A stretch of 64,000 nucleotides of DNA from DATFQE01 sp963738205 (GTDB lineage: Bacteria; Actinomycetota; Thermoleophilia; Gaiellales; Gaiellaceae). Below, piece after piece: positions 49,735 to 58,431 of the stretch. Within the stretch, counting starts at the first letter, position 1; the number at the start of each line of letters is the position of its first letter. The notes beneath the pieces are model-generated. The model was not told where the DNA came from. It saw nothing but the letters and a program-made list of their open reading frames with translations, and searched no databases. The translations under genes and the position numbers were made by a program. Location of the stretch: contig CAVTVQ010000006.1 of the NCBI GenBank assembly GCA_963738205.1, forward strand, positions 1,054,001-1,118,000, written 5' to 3'.

Positions 49735-51666
49735 TCAATCCGCGCGGCTCTGTGCCGATTTCGGGTCGAGATAGGCGCGGGCCTGGAGGGTGAACAGCTC
49801 GGCATACAGGCCCTCGGCGCTCATCAGCTCGTCGTGCGGGCCCTCTTCGACGACCGCGCCGTCGTGCATGACGAAGATCCGGTCGGCGCTGCGCACGCTC
49901 GAGAACCGGTGTGAGATCAGCACGACGGCCCTCCCTTCGAGCAGCTCGCGCATCCGGTCGAAGAGCTGGCTCTCGGCCCGGGCGTCCAGGGCGGCGGTCG
50001 GCTCGTCGAGGATCACGAAGGGGGCGTCGCGGAAGAACGCGCGCGCGAGCGCCACACGCTGCCACTGGCCGATCGAGAGGTCGTACCCGCCCGCGAACTC
50101 ACGGCCGAGCATCGTCTCGTAGCCGTCGGGCAGGTCGGCGAGGAAGCTGTCCGCGTCCGCGCGCACCGACGCCTGCCGGATGGCGTCGAAGTCGTCGATC
50201 CGCTCGTTGCGCCCGAGCCCGACGTTCTCGCGAGCGGGCAGGAGGTAGCGCTCGAAGTCCTGGAAGATCACCGCGATCGAGTCGCGGAGCTCGCCCGCGT
50301 CGACGTCGGCCAGGTCGATGCCGTCCCAGCGGACACGGCCGCGGTCGGGGCGGTACAGGCCGGCGAGCATCTTGGCGAGGGTGGTCTTGCCGGACCCGTT
50401 CTCACCCACCAGGGCGACGACCTCGCCCGCGGCGATCTCGAGCGAGACGCCGTTGACGGCCGGGCGGTCGGACTCGGGATACGTGAACGAGACCCCCTCG
50501 GCCGTCAGCCGCTCGAAGCCGCGCGGCGCGGCCGCCTTGCCCGTCGCCTCGACGGTCGGCTCGAGTGTCAGGAACGAGCTGTAGTCGCGAATGAACAGCG
50601 TCGCCTCGTACAGCGAGGTAGCGCTGAAGTACAGGCCCCGCAGGCGGCCAGCCAGCTGGTAGAGGCCGAAGACCGCTGCGCCCGCCGCTGCGAGGCTCAT
50701 GCGCCCGCTGACGTACAGCCACGCGAGCGAGCCGATCGTCACCGCCGTGACGAACGCAGAGAGCACGGAGCCGAGGAGCGACCGCGTCAGCCGCCGCCGC
50801 GCGAGCGACCGCAGCTCGCCGATCCGCTCGTCGTACAGACGGTCGTAGCGCCCGCGAAGATAACCGGCAAGCCCGAAGGAGCGCACCTCCTTGGCCGGGT
50901 TGCGGTCCATGAGCACGCGACCGAGGTAGTTGCGCTGGCGCTCGTTCGGCGTCATCCCGCGGACGAAGCGGTAGAGGTCGCGGCTGTTCAGCGAGGCGAC
51001 GATCCAGAGCGGCAGGTAGCCCAGCAGGACGAGCGGCAGCAGCAGCGGCTGCAGCGCCGCAAGCGCGATCACGATGCCGACGGCCGTGATCGAGGCGCCG
51101 ATGATCCCGAGCAGGCCGTTCACCGTCTGCAAGGAGCGGAACTGCCCCTGGGCCCGCGCCCGCTGCAGCCGGTCGTAGAACTCCGGCGACTCGAACGCGA
51201 GCAGGTCGATCCGGGTCGAGACGTCGAGCACACGGTCGAGCGCACGCCGGCCCACGAGCTCGCCGAGGACGCGACTCTGCTCGTTCTCGATCGCCTGGAG
51301 AAAGTCGAGCGCGACAGTAATGACGACGAGCGCCGCGAGTGCGGGCACCAGGGAGGCGAAGTCGTCGGTGCCGCCGGCATCCAGGACCGCGCTCAGGACG
51401 GCCTGCGCCACGAAGAGCTGCACCACCACGCCAAGAGCGGATCCCAGCTGCAGCGTTGACGTGATCAGGAATTCGCGGCGCCCTGCCTGCCAGACGAGCC
51501 GCAGCGAGTCGCTGAGCAGCTTGGGCAGGTCGCGCCACGTGCCCTCGGAGTTCTCCGGGTGTTGGATCTCCCACCAGGTCCTGGGCCGGCGCTTGGGAGT
51601 GCCTTCCTCGGGAGGCTTCGCGGCGCGGTTCCCGTCCCCGCGCTCGAAGAAGACCGCGTCGCCCAT
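49735..51666 (-). CDS. ABC transporter, fused membrane and ATPase domains (exporter type)
   Basis: 643-aa half-transporter. A polar N-terminus of about 60 residues, a six-helix ABC exporter domain (about 65-360), and an ATPase with Walker A ALVGENGSGKTTLAKMLAGL, a variant signature DLSIGQWQRVALARAF, Walker B FVILDEPTAALDAR and H-loop VVLISHRFSSV. It would work as a dimer, exporting lipid, peptide or drug. It starts four bases upstream of the pth stop region on the same strand. Confidence 0.9.
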   Translation of the reverse strand: MGDAVFFERGDGNRAAKPPEEGTPKRRPRTWWEIQHPENSEGTWRDLPKLLSDSLRLVWQAGRREFLITSTLQLGSALGVVVQLFVAQAVLSAVLDAGGTDDFASLVPALAALVVITVALDFLQAIENEQSRVLGELVGRRALDRVLDVSTRIDLLAFESPEFYDRLQRARAQGQFRSLQTVNGLLGIIGASITAVGIVIALAALQPLLLPLVLLGYLPLWIVASLNSRDLYRFVRGMTPNERQRNYLGRVLMDRNPAKEVRSFGLAGYLRGRYDRLYDERIGELRSLARRRLTRSLLGSVLSAFVTAVTIGSLAWLYVSGRMSLAAAGAAVFGLYQLAGRLRGLYFSATSLYEATLFIRDYSSFLTLEPTVEATGKAAAPRGFERLTAEGVSFTYPESDRPAVNGVSLEIAAGEVVALVGENGSGKTTLAKMLAGLYRPDRGRVRWDGIDLADVDAGELRDSIAVIFQDFERYLLPARENVGLGRNERIDDFDAIRQASVRADADSFLADLPDGYETMLGREFAGGYDLSIGQWQRVALARAFFRDAPFVILDEPTAALDARAESQLFDRMRELLEGRAVVLISHRFSSVRSADRIFVMHDGAVVEEGPHDELMSAEGLYAELFTLQARAYLDPKSAQSRAD

Positions 51667-51669
51667 GGC

Positions 51670-52263
51670 CTAGTTGTAGCGAGCCTGGGCCTGGTCGAGA
51701 CCTTCGCGGGCCAGCGTCTCGACCGCGTCCGCCGAGCGCGAGACGATCTCGTCCGCGTCCTCGTCGGCCGCGAACGGCGAGAGGACGTAATCGGCGACCG
51801 GTCGGCGGTCGCCGCGGCCGGGACGGCCGACGCCGATGCGCAGCCGCAGGAAATCCTGCGATCCGAGCGCCTGCGAGATCGAGCGGAGCCCGTTGTGCCC
51901 TGCAAGCCCGCCGCCGAGGCGTGCCTGCAGGCGTCCGGGCGCGAGGTCGACGTCGTCGTGAACGACGAGCAGCCGGGCGGGGTCGACCTTGAAGAAGCGG
52001 GCGGCGGCGGCGAGTGAGCGCCCCGACTCGTTCATGTACGTCTCCGGCTTGAGCAGGGCGAGCCGCAGGTCGTCGACCCGCGTCTCGGCGAGCTGGCCCG
52101 AGAACTTGGAGCGGAACGAGCCGCCGTGCCGGCGCGCCAGCTCGTCGACGACCATCCAGCCCACGTTGTGCCTCGTCTGCTCGTACTGGCGGCCCGGGTT
52201 GCCCAGGCCTGCGACGAGCAGGTCGAGCGTCGAGGCGGTCTCGCCTCGACGAAAGAGGCGCAC
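51670..52263 (-). CDS. pth: peptidyl-tRNA hydrolase
   Basis: Recycles peptidyl-tRNA released from stalled ribosomes. 197 aa from a GTG that abuts the L25 stop. The catalytic His is in YEQTRHNVGWMVVDELA. GLGNPGRQY, ALLKPETYMNESG and VVHDDVDLAPGRLQARLGGG are conserved. The ctc-pth pair is common in Gram-positive bacteria. Confidence 0.96.
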   Translation of the reverse strand: MRLFRRGETASTLDLLVAGLGNPGRQYEQTRHNVGWMVVDELARRHGGSFRSKFSGQLAETRVDDLRLALLKPETYMNESGRSLAAAARFFKVDPARLLVVHDDVDLAPGRLQARLGGGLAGHNGLRSISQALGSQDFLRLRIGVGRPGRGDRRPVADYVLSPFAADEDADEIVSRSADAVETLAREGLDQAQARYN

Positions 52264-52971
52264 CTACTCCTCGGTGGTCTCGGCGTCCGCCGAGGCCTCG
52301 GCCTCGCCCTCTCCGGCCTCTTCCGCACCCTCGGGCGGTTCCTCGCCCTCGGGCAGCTCGGCGCCCTCCTCGGGCTCCTCGACCTCGGGCTCCTCGAAGA
52401 CGCTCGGCGCCGAGACGGAGGCGAGCACGGTCTCCTCGGGGTCGTCGAGGAATGTGACGCCCTCGAGCGCCGGAATGTCGCTGAGCCGCATGGTGTCGCC
52501 GACCTGCATGCCGGCGACGTCGGCGTCGATGTGCTCCGGGATCTCCATCGGCAGCGCCTCGACGTTGATCTCGCGCGAGATCTGCGAGAGCACGCCGCCC
52601 TCCTTCACGCCGACGGGGTCGCCGACGAGCTGCACGACCACGGAGGCCTGAATCGGCCGGTCGAGCCGAACCTGGTGCAGGTCGATGTGCGTGACGCGAC
52701 CGGTGATCACGTCCTGCTGGTAGTCCTTGAGGATCGCGGGGCGTGCGGCGCTGCCGTCGCCCTCGACGACCACGTCGAGGATCGCGTGCAGGCCGCCGGC
52801 GCCGGTCAGCGCACGGCGCAGAGTGCGCTCGGCCACGCAGATCGCGGCGGGATCGTTGCCGCCGCCGTAGATGACGCCCGGGACGATGCCCTGCTTGCGG
52901 AGCCGCCGTACATCGGCCGAGCCGCGGGCAGCACGCGCCTGAACCTCGAGCTTGACTCGTTCGCCTGCCAT
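52264..52971 (-). CDS. rplY: 50S ribosomal protein L25/general stress protein Ctc
   Basis: 5S rRNA-binding protein of 235 aa, the long (CTC) form. The L25 domain covers about 1-95 (RRLRKQGIVPGVIYGGGND), a TL5-type beta domain about 100-180, and then a very acidic Glu/Ala-rich tail of about 45 residues. Immediately upstream of pth. The element at 52994-53040 lies just before its promoter region. Confidence 0.94.
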   Translation of the reverse strand: MAGERVKLEVQARAARGSADVRRLRKQGIVPGVIYGGGNDPAAICVAERTLRRALTGAGGLHAILDVVVEGDGSAARPAILKDYQQDVITGRVTHIDLHQVRLDRPIQASVVVQLVGDPVGVKEGGVLSQISREINVEALPMEIPEHIDADVAGMQVGDTMRLSDIPALEGVTFLDDPEETVLASVSAPSVFEEPEVEEPEEGAELPEGEEPPEGAEEAGEGEAEASADAETTEE

Positions 52972-52993
52972 TCGGCGGGCAAGTGTAGCTAGG

Positions 52994-53040
52994 GGAGGGC
53001 TTGATGGAGCGTCGCACAGCGTCGCTTCGTCAAGTCCTCC
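52994..53040. repeat. palindromic intergenic element, copy 3
   Basis: Arms GGAGGGCTTGA and TCAAGTCCTCC form an 11-bp stem with one G-T pair, around a centre with GTCGCACAGCGTCG. The right arm overlaps the TAG stop (53040-53042) of the glycosyltransferase gene. Read from that gene it matches copy 1 at 4848 closely over its first 27 bases (arm plus CGACGCTGTGC core). Confidence 0.6.
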
Positions 53041-54578
53041 TATGAAGGAATGCGGTCGAGGGCCTCGCGGAGTACTCGACGGTTGCGCTCGAGGTAGGCG
53101 TTCAGGTGGAAGTCGCGGCGCGACGCGCCCTGGTCGAGCGTGCGCAGCGCAGCCGACGCGGCGGACAAGAGCTCGCGTCGGCCGTGGTACGGCCCCTCCA
53201 CGCGAATCAGGAACCAGTCGGGCGAGCTATACGTCTCGCCGCGGGCCGCCAGTGTGCGCGAGCCCACCTGTCCCCCGACCAGCGGGACGGCCACGACGAC
53301 GCCCTCGACGGGCCAGCGCACGCGCTCGAGCGTCCGGAGCAGCAGTCGCGACTGCCCGTACGGCAGCGCCGTCGCGCGCGAGGCCTCGGGGAGCGCAGCC
53401 AGGAACGCCGGCGAGTACGGGAAGAGCACGTCTCCGCGGCGCATGTGCTGCCGCAACCACGCACCGGCCTCCCGGACGGAAGCCGGCGTTCCGGGCGCGA
53501 CCCGTCCAGGCCCGCCCCCGAGGATCGCGTTGGACGTCCGGTCGCGCGGATCGACGATGCCTCCCGGCGATGCGATCGCGGCCGCGAACCCGACGAGGGC
53601 GACGGCGATCCAGACGCGGCGAGCTGCGAGGCGCGCCACGCCCACGCCGATCAGTGCCGCCCATACGGGCAGCGCAAAGGCGAGATGCCGCGGCGACAGT
53701 CCCGGCGACCCGGCCGTGCGCAGCAGCATGAAGAGCAGCGGCGGCGCCAGCAGCACGAGGCCGCTGACCACGACGAACGGCTGTCGCTCCCGGGCGAGGG
53801 CGACCGCACCCGCGAGGGCGAGCAGGACGAACACGAGCAAGAGGGGCCAGTCGCCGCCGCCCGCGAACGACTGCAGGGCGCGGCCGAACTGCCGCCAGGC
53901 CTCGGTGGGCGAGGCGAGTGTCGACTCGCCCGCGACTCCCACGCCGAAGCGGCTCGAGAGCCGGAGGTCGGCCACCGCGAACGGCAGCAGCGCCAGTCCT
54001 ACCAACAGAGCAGGAAGGGCCGCACGCAGCGGACGGCCGCGCCAGAGCCACAGTGCGACCGCGGCCTCCGCCGCTACGACGATCGCGCCGTACGGGTGGA
54101 CGGCAGGCAGCAGCCACGCGCCGGCGGCCGCGACCGCGGCGGCGCGCGGCGTCCTCAGCTCGACGGCGCGCACGAACAGGTCGAAGGCCACGGCACCGGC
54201 CAAGACGAGCAGGGCATACATGCGCCCGAAGCTCCCATAGATCCCGAGCACCGTCGAGGTGGCGGTGACGAGCGCGGCGACGGCGCCCGCGGGCGGGCCG
54301 CCCAGCCGCCGGCCGAGGTCGAAGCAGACCGGAACACTCGCCAGCGCGGCAGCGACCGACAGCCAACGCAACGTCTCCCAGTCCCCGCCCAACGAGAAGC
54401 CCGCATGCGCGACGAGGAAGTGCAGCGGCGCGCCACCCCGGTCCCACATCACCGTCCCGAGCAGCTCGGCGACCGGCCTGGCAGCCACGAGCCCCGCGAC
54501 CGCCTCGTCCTCGAACAGCGGCTTCTCGGAGACGTCGAACCAGAGCTGCTGCAGCAGCAGCGCGACGGCGGCGGCCAG
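53040..54578 (-). CDS. polytopic membrane glycosyltransferase (GT-C/ArnT-PMT-like)
   Basis: About 512 aa with ten or more predicted helices. The catalytic acidic loop after helix 1 is SEKPLFEDEAVAGLVAAR, the usual place for the GT-C metal-binding or base residue. A soluble C-terminal part (about 380-512) follows. It should transfer a sugar from a polyprenyl-phosphate carrier outside the membrane. An ATG at 54698 is far upstream inside another gene and adds non-protein-like Ser/Arg-rich sequence. A CTG near 54578 is the likelier beginning, but the start is unresolved. Confidence 0.75.
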   Translation of the reverse strand: MAAAVALLLQQLWFDVSEKPLFEDEAVAGLVAARPVAELLGTVMWDRGGAPLHFLVAHAGFSLGGDWETLRWLSVAAALASVPVCFDLGRRLGGPPAGAVAALVTATSTVLGIYGSFGRMYALLVLAGAVAFDLFVRAVELRTPRAAAVAAAGAWLLPAVHPYGAIVVAAEAAVALWLWRGRPLRAALPALLVGLALLPFAVADLRLSSRFGVGVAGESTLASPTEAWRQFGRALQSFAGGGDWPLLLVFVLLALAGAVALARERQPFVVVSGLVLLAPPLLFMLLRTAGSPGLSPRHLAFALPVWAALIGVGVARLAARRVWIAVALVGFAAAIASPGGIVDPRDRTSNAILGGGPGRVAPGTPASVREAGAWLRQHMRRGDVLFPYSPAFLAALPEASRATALPYGQSRLLLRTLERVRWPVEGVVVAVPLVGGQVGSRTLAARGETYSSPDWFLIRVEGPYHGRRELLSAASAALRTLDQGASRRDFHLNAYLERNRRVLREALDRIPS

Positions 54579-54585
54579 CGCCGCG

Positions 54586-54762
54586 CTAGCCGCGAATGTG
54601 GAGGTCGACGCCCAGGAGAACGAGCGGCCAGAGAAGGATGGCCAGGAGCGCCGAAACCACTTGCTTGACCGTTCCGAGATGCCGGAGGTAGTGGTCATTG
54701 GCGGCCACGATAAGGCCCGCGATCAAATAGGCGGCTGTGAGGAGCGAGCGAGGGTGAAGCAT
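54586..54762 (-). CDS. small membrane protein (58 aa), unknown
   Basis: ATG at 54762, 58 residues, with two hydrophobic helices (LLTAAYLIAGLIVAAN and VVSALLAILLWPLVLLGV) joined by a short His/Arg-containing loop. It ends seven bases before the proposed glycosyltransferase start on the same strand, so the two are probably translated together. Resembles short DUF-type actinobacterial membrane proteins but no family is recognised. Confidence 0.65.
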   Translation of the reverse strand: MLHPRSLLTAAYLIAGLIVAANDHYLRHLGTVKQVVSALLAILLWPLVLLGVDLHIRG

Positions 54763-54858
54763 CCCACGCTCCTACCCCGATCGCTCGCTGTCGGAAACGC
54801 GAGTGCCGTCGAAGCCCTCGAACAGCTGGTTCTGCAGTCGTCGTGCAGGTTCGCAACC

Positions 54859-54888
54859 TTGACTACGCGTGGTGTGGCGCTGGATACT
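54859..54888 (+). promoter_or_regulatory. promoter of the secreted Lys-tailed protein gene
   Basis: TTGACT (54859-54864) and GATACT (54883-54888) are separated by 18 bases. The transcript would start near 54895, about 54 bases before the GTG. An AGGAGG ribosome site at 54935-54940 lies eight bases before that start codon. Confidence 0.5.
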
Positions 54889-54948
54889 CGCTGGGCTTAG
54901 ACCTGCTGCGGCCTTCTGAAGTGACTTCACGAACAGGAGGTTTCGACG

Positions 54949-55890
54949 GTGAAGCGAGTGATTGCAACTTGTGCTCTGGCGTCGGCGGCATTCATGGTCT
55001 TTGTTGCATCGGGATCGCCTGCGACGGCCGATCACATCAGCGTGTGCAGCTATGACGGCACTAGGTCGCGAGCGCCGCTGACGACGGGCAGCTACACGGC
55101 ACTGCGAACGGCGCTGCTCGACCCTGCCAACTTCGGAGCGAGCGGCATCGTCCCGTTGCCGGTAGTGCTCGAGCCGGCGATCGCTACCGCGTCGGCTGCG
55201 ACGCTCGCTGGATGTGACGTTTTCTTCACATCGGTGTTCACCGGTGCGACAGCGGCTGAAGCGGCGGCGGTCAGAACAGCGGTCAACTCGGGGATGGTGC
55301 TCATTACCGACGCGGACTCGGCGTCCGCCGAACAGGCGTCGGTGAACACGATCCTGTCCGCGTTCGGAGGCGGGCGCTCCCTAGGTCCCGGACTCGAGTG
55401 TCCGAACAGCGCGAGCGGGGCCGTGGTGACAGGCACCACTACGCCAGTCACGAACAGTGCGTTTGGCGACATCCGCGGGGGAAGCTTCTCGACGACCTTG
55501 TCCGCATCGGCCACTCTCGGCTCGGGGGACGTGTCATTGGCGACGTGCACGGGCTCCGTCCGTTTCGAGATCCCGCGTGGTGCGCTTGCTCGCCCCTCGG
55601 GTCTTGTGATGGTTGGCGGTGACCCTTCGGCGTTCGACCTCTTTACCAACAATCCCAACAACCAGACGGCTTATCTGAACGCGTTCGCTGCTGCGGTGTT
55701 TCGGCCGACCGCCAAGAAAGACTGCAAGAAGGGCGGCTGGGCTGTGTTCCGGCATCCGTCCTTCAAGAACCAGGGCCAGTGCATCAAGTTTGTCAACCAT
55801 CTGGGCAAGGCCGCCAAGGGTGGCAAGGGCAAGGGCGCAGACAAGAGCCACGGCAAGAAGGACGAGAAGAAGGGCGGCAAGAAGAAGTAG
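54949..55890 (+). CDS. secreted protein with Cys-motif and Lys/Gly-rich tail, unknown
   Basis: 313 aa starting GTG. Signal peptide (residues 1-27, cleavage after ATA). A Ser/Thr/Ala-rich body (30-250) with several Cys (CSYDG, LAGCDVF, LECPNS, LATCTGS) suggests disulfides. Then DCKKGGWAVFRHPSFKNQGQ, a motif recurrent near the C-terminus of Gram-positive secreted proteins, and a final tail of about 25 residues of Lys, Gly and Asp. Codon use looks less G+C-biased than its neighbours. Strong own promoter. It converges with prs. Role unknown; cell-surface attachment by the basic tail is plausible. Confidence 0.75.
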   Translation: MKRVIATCALASAAFMVFVASGSPATADHISVCSYDGTRSRAPLTTGSYTALRTALLDPANFGASGIVPLPVVLEPAIATASAATLAGCDVFFTSVFTGATAAEAAAVRTAVNSGMVLITDADSASAEQASVNTILSAFGGGRSLGPGLECPNSASGAVVTGTTTPVTNSAFGDIRGGSFSTTLSASATLGSGDVSLATCTGSVRFEIPRGALARPSGLVMVGGDPSAFDLFTNNPNNQTAYLNAFAAAVFRPTAKKDCKKGGWAVFRHPSFKNQGQCIKFVNHLGKAAKGGKGKGADKSHGKKDEKKGGKKK

Positions 55891-56017
55891 CCAGCGATCT
55901 AGGTTGCCAACGGCTGCAGCGAGAGCGCACCTGCTGCCGCAATCAGACGTGGAGGCCCCCCGGCAGGTGGCCGCGCTAATCGCCGGTTAGCAGTCGGAGA
56001 GCAAGGGAGGAGCCACC

Positions 56018-56031
56018 CGCCTGGATAGGCG
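56018..56031. terminator. possible terminator hairpin between converging genes
   Basis: CGCCT and AGGCG pair around a GGAT loop, seven bases past the prs stop in its own direction. It also lies beyond the secreted-protein gene. The 147-base region also has a CTAA/TTAG dyad. No T-run follows, so the call is weak. Confidence 0.3.
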
Positions 56032-56037
56032 AGAACC

Positions 56038-57090
56038 TCAGAACAGCTGGTTTTCGCCGCCGAAGATCGCGGAGACCGAGTCGTCGCCGAAGACGTTCAT
56101 GATCGTCTCGGCAAGCAGCCCCGACACCGGCAGAACGGTCAGGTTCTCCGGTCGCCTGAGCGGGTCGATCGGCACCGTGTCGGTGACGACGATGCCCTTG
56201 ATGCCGGCGTCGGTGAACCGCTCGAGCGCGCCGCCGCAGAACAGGCCGTGCGTCGCGAACACCCAGACGTCGGTGACACCGTGCTCCTTCAACGCCTGCA
56301 CGTTCGCGAGCAGCGTGCCGCCGGTCATGATCACGTCGTCGCCCACGATCGCCGTCTTGCCGCGGACGCGGCCCGTGACCTCGGTCACCTGGGCGACGTC
56401 GCGCGTCGGCCGGGTCTTGTGCATGATCGCGAACTCCGCCTCGATCATCTCCGCGAAGCGGACGGCCATCTTGGCGCGGCCCGCGTCGGGGGACACGGAG
56501 ACCACGTCCGGCCCGGTCAGCCCGAGGTCGCGGAAGTGGCGGGCGAACAGGGGCAAGGCGGTCATGTGGTCGACGGGGATCGTGAAGAAGCCCTGGATCT
56601 GGCCCGCGTGCAGGTCCATCGTCAGCACGCGGTCGGCACCGGCCGCCTGCAGCGCGTCGGCGACGAAGCGGGCCGAGATCGGCTCGCGCGGCTTCGCCTT
56701 GCGGTCCTGGCGCGCGTAGGGGAACAGCGGCGTCACGGCGGTGATCCGCTTCGCCGAGGCGAGCTTGGCCGCCTGCACCATCAGGAACAGCTCCATCAGG
56801 TTGCGGTCGACGGGCGGCGCACCGGTCTGGACGAGGAAGACGTCGGCGCCGCGGATCGATTCGCCGTAGCGGCAGTAGGTCTCGTCGTTCGCGAACGTCT
56901 CCAGCTCGATCTCGCCGAGCTCGACGCCGAGCTGCTCAGAGATCTTTTGGGCCAGCTCAGGATGCGATCTCCCGGCGAAGACCATCAGCCGCTTCTGCGG
57001 CCCGCGCTCGATGAAATGGCCGGGCTGCACGGCGGGCGCCGTGGGCGTCACCTCCAGACCCGGTAGGGGTGCGAGCTCAGTCGTCTCCAT
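56038..57090 (-). CDS. prs: ribose-phosphate pyrophosphokinase
   Basis: Makes PRPP from ribose 5-phosphate and ATP for nucleotide, His and Trp synthesis. 350 aa from the ATG at 57090, with about 25 extra N-terminal residues compared with E. coli. ETFANDETYCRYGESIRGAD, PYARQDRKAKPREPISARF, the PRPP loop VSPDAGRAKMA and the second loop AIVGDDVIMTGGTL are present. The start overlaps the glmU end by 14 bases; the glmU-prs pair is conserved in Gram-positive bacteria. Confidence 0.96.
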   Translation of the reverse strand: METTELAPLPGLEVTPTAPAVQPGHFIERGPQKRLMVFAGRSHPELAQKISEQLGVELGEIELETFANDETYCRYGESIRGADVFLVQTGAPPVDRNLMELFLMVQAAKLASAKRITAVTPLFPYARQDRKAKPREPISARFVADALQAAGADRVLTMDLHAGQIQGFFTIPVDHMTALPLFARHFRDLGLTGPDVVSVSPDAGRAKMAVRFAEMIEAEFAIMHKTRPTRDVAQVTEVTGRVRGKTAIVGDDVIMTGGTLLANVQALKEHGVTDVWVFATHGLFCGGALERFTDAGIKGIVVTDTVPIDPLRRPENLTVLPVSGLLAETIMNVFGDDSVSAIFGGENQLF

Positions 57091-58417
57091 CGCGGCCGGC
57101 GTACCCTTCCTTGTTGATTTGGCGTGAGCGGGCGACGGCGAGTGCCTCCGCCGGGACGTCCTTCGTGATAACGGATCCCGCCGCAATCCAAGCATCGTCG
57201 CCAATCGTGACCGGAGCAATGAAGCCATTGTGGATCCCGGTCCTGACGTTGCGTCCGATCGTCGTCCGTTCCTTGGGCTGTCCGGGGCGGAGCGGCAGGT
57301 TCGCCGTGATGTTGCCGGCGGCGATGTTGGCGCCCGCGCCGATCTCGGCGTCGCCGAGGTATGAGAGGTGGGGCACCTTGGCGCCCTCGCCGACGTGCGA
57401 GTTCTTGATCTCCACGAACGTGCCCGCCTTCGCCCCCGCCTCGAGGACAGTGCCGGGGCGAAGGTAACAGAACGGTCCGACGAGCGCACCAGGCCCGACT
57501 TCGGCATCGAGAGCGACCGCGTGCGGACCGATTTCGGCGCCGCGCCCGACGGCCGTTCCGCCGCGGAGCACGGTGAACGGGTGCACCGTGCTGTCGGGCT
57601 CGAGCCGCACGTCGGGCTCGATCCAGGTCGTCTGCGGATCGACGATGGTGACTCCGGCGAGCATGTGCGCCTCGTTGATCCGGTCGCGGAGGAGGCCGGC
57701 CGCCTCGGCCAGCTCCGCGCGCGTGTTCACGCCCTGCGCGACCATCGGGTCGCTCGTGTGCTGCACGGCGAGCGGTCGCCCGGCCTCGGCGAGCCGGCCG
57801 ATCGTGTCGGTCAGGTACAGCTCGCCCTGCGCGTTCGCGACGTCGAGGCCCTCGAGCGCACGCCAGAGATCGAGAGCCGCGAAGGCGTAGATCGACGCGT
57901 TCAGCTCCGTGATCTCGAGTTGCTCGGGCGTCGCGTCGGCGGCCTCGACGACGCGTAAGAGAGCGCCGTCGTCGTTCCGGACGAGCCGCCCGTAGGGCAG
58001 CGGTTTCGACGTGTCGATCGCGAGCACCGTGCCGGCGGCGCCTTCGCCACGGTGCCTGTGGAGGAGGCGGTCGAGCTCCTCGGGGGTGATCAGCGGCGTG
58101 TCGCCGGAGACGACCAGCACGTCGCCCTCGAAGCCCTCGAGCGCCTGCCGGCCCGACGCCACCGCGTCGCCGGTGCCACGGGGCTCCTCCTGGACCGCCA
58201 GCTCGACGCCCTCGGGAACGGACGCCGCGACGAGCTCTCGCATGGCCGGGGAGACGACCACGACGAGGCGCGTGGGCTCGAGCGCAAGCACCGCGTCGAG
58301 CACCCAGTCGAGCATGCGGCGTCCCACCAGCGGGTGCAGGTGCTTGGGCGTCTCGGATTGCATTCGCGTGCCGAGACCGCCGGCCATGACGAGGGCTGCG
58401 AGGTTCGAGTCGCTCAT
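57077..58417 (-). CDS. glmU: bifunctional GlcN-1-P acetyltransferase / UDP-GlcNAc pyrophosphorylase
   Basis: 446 aa from the ATG at 58417. N-terminal nucleotidyltransferase (LAALVMAGGLGTRMQSETPK; VVSGDTPLITPEEL) and C-terminal left-handed beta-helix acetyltransferase with hexapeptide repeats (EIKNSHVGEGAKVPHLSYLG). It supplies UDP-GlcNAc for peptidoglycan. A tRNA gene ends 15 bases upstream of its start. An in-frame TTG nine bases further upstream is less likely. Confidence 0.96.
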   Translation of the reverse strand: MSDSNLAALVMAGGLGTRMQSETPKHLHPLVGRRMLDWVLDAVLALEPTRLVVVVSPAMRELVAASVPEGVELAVQEEPRGTGDAVASGRQALEGFEGDVLVVSGDTPLITPEELDRLLHRHRGEGAAGTVLAIDTSKPLPYGRLVRNDDGALLRVVEAADATPEQLEITELNASIYAFAALDLWRALEGLDVANAQGELYLTDTIGRLAEAGRPLAVQHTSDPMVAQGVNTRAELAEAAGLLRDRINEAHMLAGVTIVDPQTTWIEPDVRLEPDSTVHPFTVLRGGTAVGRGAEIGPHAVALDAEVGPGALVGPFCYLRPGTVLEAGAKAGTFVEIKNSHVGEGAKVPHLSYLGDAEIGAGANIAAGNITANLPLRPGQPKERTTIGRNVRTGIHNGFIAPVTIGDDAWIAAGSVITKDVPAEALAVARSRQINKEGYAGRDGDD

Positions 58418-58431
58418 TGGTCTCAAAGGTG

